From: Phytophthora hibernalis
Taxonomy: Eukaryota; Oomycota; Peronosporomycetes; Peronosporales; Peronosporaceae
Assembly (NCBI GenBank): GCA_012656075.1
Contig: JAAKBF010000047.1
Span: forward strand, 496,001 to 560,000
Direction: 5' to 3'
DNA: 64,000 nucleotides
The notes under the pieces are model-generated. The model ran no database searches and had not been told where the DNA came from. It saw only the letters and a list, made by a program, of their open reading frames with translations. This document shows, in pieces, positions 55,711 through 64,000 of this stretch. The translations under genes and the position numbers were made by a program. Positions within the stretch are counted from its first letter, which is position 1. Every line of letters starts with the position of its first letter.

Positions 55711-57447
55711 GCCGAAAGGTAGTGACGGATCCAATCCCTGAAGTGGAGACTGTAGGTTTTTGCCCCATACCGGTATTTTGCGCTATGTGATGAAGTTGAG
55801 CGTAAGATATCGTTACAAATTGGATTTTTTTGGGATATTTGGATGGATAATCCGTGGATATTTGTGACGATTTTACTTTCGGGCACATTTTTAAAAGTGT
55901 TCAAATAATAAAAAAATTAAAAAATGTGTGATGTATTTATAATTTACACATTTTAAATAAATTAAAATGTGTGATGTATTAATAATTTTTCCAAGTGCAA
56001 AACAAGTTGACAGACACTCTGGACTTTGATCATGACGACGGACCATGGGATTGTGGAAGACTTTAGTGGAGTGCTTAACCTGAAACAGCCTCTGACTGCA
56101 CGCAGAACTTGCAACAGAACGTGATCATTCGGAAAATAGCTGATCAGCGAGACTTCAAATGCTCCCGGGCACGCTAAAAATCATCGGGTGGGAATTTATC
56201 CGTAATTTATCAGCTGACGGATATTCGTTGTCTCCCGTTTCGGTGGATCGACTCCGGTCGGTCCAGGCGAGCTCGCAGAGCGCACGTCAAATCTGACAGC
56301 TAAAGAGCGTCAAACCACCATTGTTGGCTAGAGTGCCGCCGCAACGACATACAGTACATGTAGCTTGGTGCCAGTAACTTATACTTACAGTAATTTACTG
56401 TACATGTAGTTTAGTGGGCCCATGCGGCCACATGAGCTGGCACGCGCACCAGTGTTGATGGCGCATGGCTAATTATGAAGGCAGGCTTCAACTGGCGTGA
56501 TCGCGTTGAAGTTTGCAAAATAATTCCAGTGCAAATCTCGGTCGATTGCTAAGAGTAGGGGTTATCAAGGCTCGAGAAAACGTGCCGTTAATTCGCGCGC
56601 TTGTAAGATTTACTCAGCAATAAGACATGAACTCTGCATTTTTTTCAATGCAGCTCAACATACACGTATTCACACTATACATCTACTTGCACAACAAAAG
56701 TCATGAACGATTGATAAGTAATAGTTCTTGATTTCCCAAACGATGAAGTGCTACAGTGATCTGCTTCCTCAGCGAACACCCAACAATAAATAACCTTTCA
56801 AAACGTATGTTCCAAGAGCAATTAAAACGAAACAAAGAAGGCTGTCACATAAAATATACTTGCATTCTTTATATATATCCGGTGTTCGCTGAGGAAGCAG
56901 ATCACTGTGCATGTACAGAGTAACAATCCAAGCGGATAATTATTAAAATAGTACACTGTATACTGTACACATCCATGCGCTGGTCAGAGATTACGGTAGT
57001 CGCGCAGGCGAGTCCAACCCCGGCTCTCTCGTTGTCTCCACCGCCGCCCAACTTAACCCAAGGACCTCGACAGTGTTGACACGGCGCTGTCAACGCTAAA
57101 AATAAATAATACATGTACTGTACCAAGTCATCGATGCGGCAAAAGGAAACACTACGACAAAGTCAGATTTCCATTTGACCTCTCGGGAGAGTCTCGCCTT
57201 TCCGCTGTCATTGGCGGGCTCGTTCTATGCGAGTTGAAGTAAACTGAGTCGGGCCGAGCGGTTGACGTGGTTGAAGTGGCGCAAAATTAATCCCCGTTTA
57301 TGACTAACGTGGCTCGTTCATGCCGAAGTAGCACTCGGGGCCGATCGCACACACGCAAGACCATCCACGGTCGCTGTTGCAGCATTCGGAGCGCAAAAGA
57401 CGTCGCAGCGGATCTGTCCGTGCTCACTGTTCGCGGACGCCACTGAA
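55711..57447. other. Intergenic between tandem GH3 genes
   Basis: AT-rich after gene 1, with ATGTGTGATGTATTtaTAAT repeated twice at about 55923-55988. Holds a MITE-like element (56753-56908) and TACATGTA at 56355, 56401 and 57110. No gene recognised. Confidence 0.5.
56753..56908. mobile_element. Small MITE (156 bp, 28-bp inverted repeats)
   Basis: Perfect 28-bp inverted repeats (ACAGTGATCTGCTTCCTCAG at 56753; complement ending 56908) enclose about 100 AT-rich bases. Counting the terminal A with a preceding T gives a TA on the left, but the right side reads TG, so a Tc1/mariner origin is likely but the target duplication is imperfect. Confidence 0.75.
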
Positions 57448-57463
57448 ATTCACTTTTCAATTC
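57448..57463 (+). promoter_or_regulatory. Oomycete core promoter of GH3 gene 2
   Basis: ATTCACTTTTCAATTC matches the 16-nt consensus at 12 positions, 38 bp before the ATG; the sequence from TTTTCAATTCGCCTCC on is shared with gene 1. Confidence 0.6.
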
Positions 57464-57501
57464 GCCTCCGACGAGCAAGAACAAGCAACCAACAATACAA
57501 G

Positions 57502-59840
57502 ATGCTCAAGTCGTGGATGTCCGCTGTGTGCTACACGGCCCTGAGCTTCGCTGTCTTCAACGGTGGCGCTGCCGCCGATGAATGGGACGCCAAGGTCGAC
57601 GAGATCGTGGCCAACCTCTCCAACGTCGGTCTTGTCGGCCAGATGACGGAGATCGCTGCCTACGGTCTATTGAACTCGACGTACCAGCTCGATGAGGACG
57701 CTCTCCGTGAGTTCGCCAAGGTGCACGTCGGTTCGTACCTGAGTCCTCCCATGTCGATTCTTGGCGAGATCGACGACAAGTGGGGCTGGACCACTGCTGA
57801 GATGCGTGCATTCGTTGGTCGCATCCAGGAGATCGCTATGGAGGAGAATGGCGGCCACCCCATGATCTACGGCACTGACGCTGCGCACGGTAACGCCATG
57901 ATGATGGACACCGTTTACTTCGGCCAGCAGATCAATGCTGCCGCTACATTCAACCCGGACCTGGTCTACGAGCAGGGTCGCATTACCGCCCGTGATTCTC
58001 TGGCGTCGGGTATCCCATGGATCTTCGACCCTGTGCTCGACATCATGCACAACCCGTTGTGGCCGCGTGTGTACGAGACGTTCGGCGAGGACCCTCATCT
58101 TGCTTCGATCATGGGTGCTGCCATCACTCGCGGCATCCAGAGCTACCCGGAGGCTGCGGCATGCATGAAGCACTGGATTGCTTACGCGTGGAACCCTACT
58201 GGTCACGATAAGGACGGCGTGGAGATCACGGACTTTGACCTGCTGAACACGTACTTCCCGTCGTTCAAGGCCGCTGTAGATGCTGGTCTGTTGACTGGCA
58301 TGGAGAACTACATCTCGGTGAACGGCGTTCCGGTGATCGAGAATACCAAGCTGATGACGAAGTTGCTCCGTAATGACCTCCAGTTTGAGGGTCTGATGGT
58401 GACGGACTACGCTGAGATCAACCACCTGACCGAGTTCCACCGTACGGCTCGCTCCACTGACGAGGCTACCAAGTTCGCTCTGCAGCGCACGTCGATCGAT
58501 ATGAGCATGGTGGCATCAGACCTGTCTTTCACTAATGGAACGAACAAGCTGATCGAGGAGGACCCAGCGATCGTAGACCGCATTAAGGAGTCCGTGCACC
58601 GTATCATCAAGACCAAGCTCAAACTTGGACTATACGACAACCCGCTTCCGGGAGCGGAGTATCTCGACTTGGTTGGTAACGACGACGACGTTGCCACTGC
58701 TCTTGACCTGGCCCGCGAGTCGACCGTCCTGCTGCAGAACAACGACACGCTGCCTATTTCCAAGACCGCGTCGGTGTTCCTGACGGGCCCTAACGCCCAC
58801 AACATCGGCCGTCAGTGTGGTGGCTGGACCGTTCAGGCGCAGGGTGTGTCCGGCAACGACATGTTCTCGCACGGTGTGTCGGTGAAGCAGGGTTCGAAGC
58901 CATCGCTGGCAGCGATGCTTTCACGTATTTCAACGGCCTGAACATCACCGGCAACTACACGGATGTTGACTTAGCCACCGCCAAGGAGTACGCTACCAAG
59001 GTTGAGTACACGGTAGCTGTCATCGGTGAGGAGGTGTACGAAGAGAAGACAGGTGACATCAACGACCTGACCCTGCCTCTTGGTCAGATTGAGTACGTCA
59101 AGGAACTTGCTTCCACCGGAACCAAGGTGATCCTTGTCCTGTTTGAGGGTCGTCCGCGTATCCTGAACGACCTCCCCGAGAACGTGTACGCCGTCTTGAA
59201 CGGTATGCTGTCTTGTGAGCAGGGAGGCAAGGCTGTTGCTGAAATCATCTACGGTGACGTCAACCCCAGCGGACGCATGCCTATCACTTACCCCAAGGAC
59301 ACGGGCAACGTTATGATCCCGTACCGTCACCGCGTGAGCACCCAATGCGCCTCGGGTGACTATTGTGAACCCCAGTGGATCTTCGGCCACGGTCTCAGCT
59401 ACACTGACTTCACGTACTCCGCCATGAACATCAGCACCACCAACGTCACGTCCAGCTCCGACTCCGTCAATGTGTCGGTGACTGTCACGAACTCTGGCAG
59501 CGTGGCCGGCAAGGAGACCGTGATGCTGTTCCTGACGCAGCCATACCGCTCCATCTCGGTGCCTGAGGTGAAGCAGCTGAAGAAGTTCTCGAAGATCAGT
59601 CTGGAGGCGGGTGCGTCCCAGACGGTGTCGTTCGAGCTGACGGCGGCGGACTGGAGCGTGTACTACCCTCAGATCGGCCAAGGTCTGAAGCTGGTGGCGG
59701 AGGACGCGGAGTACGTGGTTGCCATCAAGCCAGAGACGGACTGCGACGTGTACAACGAGACTGCTGCTGCGAATCCGTTGTGCGCGACGTTCACATTGTC
59801 GACGGGCGAGTACCCGTTCGGTTCACTGGTGGCGGAGTAA
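57502..59840 (+). CDS. Secreted glycoside hydrolase family 3 (beta-glucosidase-like), gene 2
   Basis: A tandem paralogue of gene 1, with the same signal peptide type, nucleophile Asp in LMVTDYAEI (about residue 302), acid/base loop and fibronectin-III-like end. The N-terminal 437 residues differ from gene 1 at many positions, while the rest is identical. One G is missing at 58890-58892 (gene 1 has four), which ends the first frame at 58941; restored, the protein has 779 residues and ends at 59840. Both genes probably share regulation through similar proximal promoters. Confidence 0.92.
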
Positions 59841-59846
59841 GTGGTT
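58813..59846. repeat. 1,034-bp block identical to 54677-55710, copy 2
   Basis: See copy 1. This copy has CCCC at 59370-59373 (intact) and GGG at 58890-58892 (one short). Confidence 0.92.
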
Positions 59847-61932
59847 ACCGAAAAGTAGTGTTTTAGCGGGGATATCGCTTGCTTGAGTTCGGCGAGTCCA
59901 TGCGTTTACATATTAATTTGACAAATTGTTTTCTTTGAAACTGGTTGGTTTGTATTGATTGGTGACTTATCAGGCTAACGTCACCGATATTATAACGTTA
60001 CCGTTAAGAATTACGGTACACTATTAGAATGTGTACTTTTATCTGGCCATATCTCTAGCGTTGTAGTCTGAAGTCCCGGTCTCACGCTACTAGCGTCAGA
60101 CCAAGGGTACCCTGGTTTTGCTTTTGCTCTTGGGTACGGATTATTTGCAAACGAAGGTTTATTTTCAAGCAAGTCCATTTCGTGGCGTCTTTTCAAGCAA
60201 ATCGATGGTTCGCAAGCAAGTGCTGCGAACTTAGTGTTAGGAGGTGGGTTTTCCAGCACATGTGTATTTCAACAGACTTTCGCCTGGGTCGTAATACGCT
60301 CAGAAGTCGGAATTAAATGGAACAAAACAATAATTAATTGTGTTTTCCAAAAAAAAATTATAATTGGGGATCGTCAATTCCAATACAATATTATATTGCC
60401 ACAATATTACCAATAAATATTGCAAAAGTATCAAATAGCTATCACGGATCGTTACAGCACCGAGTGCCCGTAAAATTGACAAGAAAGTCGACGCCAAGCG
60501 TGTGGGTAAACCCGCAAGCACCACCCAGGCTCCATATGACCTGGCGGAGCTCGTGCCAGAGGGCAACGCCTACTATTTCGTTGGTTGGGTCGAATCTGGA
60601 AATTGAATGTAGCCATGTCGAGCTCAAACTTTTGCGCTTCGGGCAGCAGTGCCCCTGAACGTGCAGTAGATTAACACTATCGGCGTAATCGTAGTAGTGT
60701 ATGGAGAAGCGGTAGGAATTTTGGCTAGCTTACTTTTTTACGTGAACTTTACGAGGGGATATTTCTGTTGACTAAAATGCAGGCATCAAATATTAGATGC
60801 AATAAGATGCTTCCGCTCCCAAATACGATGCATGCATCAAACCATAAGTACCGCGTCATAATTTCTGCTGGGACACCTGGGTGAAAGCTTCGCTGAGAGG
60901 AAGTACCGTAGTATGACGCGTTTATGTAACAATACAATATAAATTGCGTCAATATTTATTATTGCTTCGCCAAAAATTGCTATTTTTATTATTGGCTGTT
61001 CAATACAATTTCATACCGAATTGGCGGACCTCTGGGTCGTATACGGGTCAAGTCGGGTGTTTGGGTCGGAATTTTGGGAGATGACGTACATCGGGGGCTC
61101 GTGAGCTCCTCATTTGCACCGCCAATTTCGATTCGCTCATGACGGTCAAAGCATTGGTACAGTGTAAATATATAGCACCCCCTTGTTAGGGCAACTACTT
61201 CGGCTCACGCGCCGACCATGGCAGATCTTCGCTTTGGTGGTAAACGGTCTCTCTGAGGCCTCATCTGAGCCCAAAACTACTTAGCTTCCATCATACACTG
61301 CATTACTAAACGTTTTTAAATAAAATGTACGTATCTTACTCTGATGCTTGAATAACAACCTCGATAAGCAGTTAAATTTGCTTGGCTTACTTCATTTGCT
61401 TGCAAAACCACCTCTGACCCCATTTGCTTGCGAACCATCCGCCATTTGCTCGGAAATAATATTTTTCCTTTGCTCTTCGTTCGCGCATGAACTGAAGCTC
61501 ACCTTACCGGTACAAGGAAGGTTGAAAACTACTACTTCAAGTATGTACTGTAGTAGAAGTATGTTGCTAATGTAGTTGGTGGGGGGCATCGGTACAGTAG
61601 CTCAGCAGAGAGTCTCTATGTGCCAACAATGTTGGCCGAACATGCATGCTATGCCATTTACCGGCACGCTCCGTACGAAAGCAATACGATACCACCCAAC
61701 AGGAACTACCGTAACAGGCATGCGATGGTTGCCCGATAGAAGAGGGTCATAAAATAGAGATCAGCTCCGAGATAGCAAACAATCATCTCCAAAATGCTGC
61801 AAGGGAATTACTGTAGTAGGTTCCTGTGGTCCAGAAGCATTCAGTAATAGCAACTTTATATTTCTCTGATCCGACAGGTCTAATGCTTGTCTCTAGCGGC
61901 GTAAACGGCGAGAGATTTTACAGCCGACCCCT
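59847..61932. other. Intergenic between convergent GH3 genes 2 and 3
   Basis: No gene recognised; AT-rich. Clusters of CAAGCAA (60150-60220) and, inverted, TTGCTTG (61378-61450) include the 16-bp inverted pair around GATGGTTCGCAAGCAAG (60203-60219) and 61424-61440, so an eroded inverted-repeat element of about 1.3 kb may fill this space. Confidence 0.45.
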
Positions 61933-64000
61933 TTACCAAGGAATATCGATCGTGCCGAACGGGTATTCGCCCGTGCTGAGCGTAAAGTTTGAGCAAAGCG
62001 AGCTACGGATTGCTGTCTCGTTATACACGTCGCAGTCGGTCTCAGGCTTGATGGCGACCCAGAACTCGCTGTCTTCCGCAATCTTTTTAGACCCTTGCCG
62101 ATCTGCGGGTAGTACACACTCCAGTCGTCGGCCGTGAGCGTGAACTGCACGGTCTGCGTCTCACCGACTTCCAGGCTGATCTTGGAGAACTTCTTCAGCT
62201 GCTTCATCTCAGGCACGTTTAGCGAGCGGTACGGCTGGGTGAGGAACAACATCACGGTCTCCTTGCCGGCCATCGAGCCACTGTTCTTCACGTCTACGGA
62301 AACGCTGATCAAGTCGTTCGGGTCCTGGATGGTGTTCTTGCTTAGGGTGACAGCCGAGTACGTGAAGTCGGTGTAGCTCAAACCCGTACCAAAGTCCCAC
62401 TGGTTCTCGCAGTAAAACGGAGTTTCAGTCGAGTTCTCACACATGGTTGTCACGGGGTGATTGTAGACCATCTCAATGTTAGCGGGGTCCTTCGGGTACG
62501 TGATCGGCATACGGCCACTAGGGTTCACCTTGCCATACAGAATTTCAGCGACTGCCTGGCCGCCCATTTCACAAGCTAGCAGACCGTCGATGATAGCGTA
62601 CACATCGTCGGGCAGGTCACCAAGCAGACGCGGACGTCCCTCGAACAGCACCACAATCACCTTGGTTCCGGTGGATGCAAGCTGCTTCACGTACTCAATC
62701 TGACCGGGCGGAAGCGCCAAGTCGTCAATGTCACCGGGTTTCTCGGCGTACGGGCCTTCGCCAATGACAGCGACAGTGAACTCCGCGCTCTTAGCGTACT
62801 CCATGGCCGTCGCGAGGTCGGCGTCTGAGTACTCACCCGTGTAATTCAAACCGTTGAAGTACGTCACGCTGCTGCTGTTGCCCGTGATCGTCTTAATGTT
62901 CTCCTTAACCGTGGAGCCAAGCGGGTACAGTTCGTTGTGTCCGGCGTAACCTTCCCACTCGATGGTCCAGCCACCGCACTGCAGTCCAATGTCGTCAGCG
63001 GCATGACCGGTCAGGAACACCGAAGCGTCCTCGGCAAGGGAAGCACGTTGCCGGTGTTCTGAAGCAGTACGATCGATTCTCGAGCCAACTCCAAAGCTGT
63101 TGCCGTGTCATTCTCGCCGCCGATCAGGTCCAGATTGGCCTCACCAGGGACCGGGTTGTCATATAGACCCAGCTGCAGTTTTAGCTTGACCACACGACGT
63201 GCAGACGCCTTGACGCGAGACAAGTACTGCGGGCTCTGCTCCAGCAGCGCCTTCGTACCGTTCATGAAGCTGTCATCGGTAGCAATCATACTCATATCCA
63301 CCGAAGCGCGCGTGAGTGAAATACGAGTGGCCTCGTCGTACGTGCGGGCAACGCGATGGAAGTCCGCGAGCTGGTCGATTTCAGCGTAGTCCGTCACCAT
63401 CATGCCGTCCCAGCCAAGATCGTTACGCAGCAGCCCGTTCATCAGCTTCGTGTTTGACACAAGAGGAACCCCGTTCACCGAAATGTAGTTCTCCATTGCG
63501 CTGAGCACGCCGGCGTCCACAGCCGACTTGAACGGAGGCAGGAAATAGTTCAGCAGGTCGTAGTCGGACACGGTGACGGCGTCTTTGTCATGCCCGGAGG
63601 GTGTCTTTGTGTAAACGATCCAGTGCTTCATGCAGGCAGCCGTGCTGCCGTTGCTCTGCAGTCCACGCACAATAGCATCAGCCATGACTGAGTCAAGGTA
63701 TGGGTCTTCACCGAATGTCTCGAATGTACGTGGCCACAGCGGGTTACGCGAGATGCCGAGGATAGGACCGAAAATCCAAGGAATGCCGGCAGCAAGCGTG
63801 TCGCGAGCAGTGATGCGACCCTGCTCGTATACCAGGTCCGGTCGGAACGAGGCCGCGCCGTTGATTTGTTGACCGAACAGCGTCGCACCATGCACGAAGA
63901 TGGCGCCGTGCACCGAGTCGATGCCGTAGATCATCGGGTGGCCGCCGTTCGTCCATGGTCTCTCCTGGATCCTCGTCACCACCTCACGCCATTTGTCGGC
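61933..64000 (-). CDS. Secreted-type glycoside hydrolase family 3, gene 3 (5' end beyond window)
   Basis: On minus from the window edge to TAA at 61935-61933. It codes most of a GH3 enzyme: GGHPMIYGIDSVHG near the start, nucleophile Asp in MMVTDYAEI (about 63395), an E-G-P-Y-A-E-K-P-G-D acid/base loop (about 62750) and the C-terminal domain ending EYPFGTIDIPW. It is clearly more distant from genes 1 and 2 than they are from each other. Two one-base losses shift the frame, near 63030 and in the A run at 62086-62091. Start, signal peptide and promoter lie to the right of the window. Confidence 0.9.

Noticed and set aside
57667..59681. Long minus ORFs across the GH3 genes (257 and 236 codons)
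   Set aside because: They repeat wherever GH3 is coded and carry no family signal; antisense shadows.

Overview
The window looks like nuclear DNA of an oomycete, most likely Phytophthora or a close relative. It is moderately GC-rich. The genes are compact with short GT-AG introns (about 60-180 bp). Two beta-glucosidase genes carry a match to the oomycete 16-nt core promoter (initiator plus flanking region) just upstream of the start codon. More than half of the sequence is transposons nested in one another, which is usual for Phytophthora. No tRNA, rRNA or CRISPR array was found.

Layout. 1-17.9 kb: a duplicated approx. 300-bp segment (1-303 and 17641-17940). The first copy is interrupted by a pogo-like DNA transposon (306-2101). 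Then come a decayed hAT element (2206-3744), a minus-strand Ty1/copia element (4037-9012) with one complete and one cut LTR, a plus-strand Ty3/gypsy chromovirus (about 9013-14989), a minus-strand gag-like stretch (14101-15837), a broken methyltransferase-like gene and a broken membrane-protein-like gene. 17.9-19.6 kb: gene-poor, AT-rich. 19.6-33.6 kb: an old gypsy gag ORF split by a 13.4-kb gypsy element (19929-33300) with 555-562 bp LTRs and a 4-bp CACT target duplication. This element carries gag-pro-pol, an antisense ORF and a sense multi-pass membrane ORF placed like an env gene. 34.4-38.1 kb: a LINE fragment split by a Tc1/mariner-type element (35414-36949), then a 729-bp non-autonomous TA-flanked element (37378-38106).

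38.2-64 kb is the host gene part: a protein-only RNase P (PRORP), a possible 56-residue gene, a predicted N-myristoylated protein, a protein joining ARM-like repeats to a polycystin channel, cytosolic valyl-tRNA synthetase (minus strand, tail to tail with the channel gene), a small hypothetical membrane protein, and three secreted family-3 glycoside hydrolases (two tandem on plus, one on minus running off the right edge).

Two global points. First, the conserved host genes are intact except for single-base frameshifts. Every one I could orient is a loss of one base, several of them in homopolymers, so they look like uncorrected assembly deletions rather than pseudogenes. Second, insertion order can be read: removing the 13.4-kb gypsy element or the Tc1-type element restores the reading of the host retroelement exactly at its target duplication. 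The tandem hydrolases share a 1,034-bp identical 3' block next to clearly diverged 5' halves, which suggests recent gene conversion or an assembly copy error.
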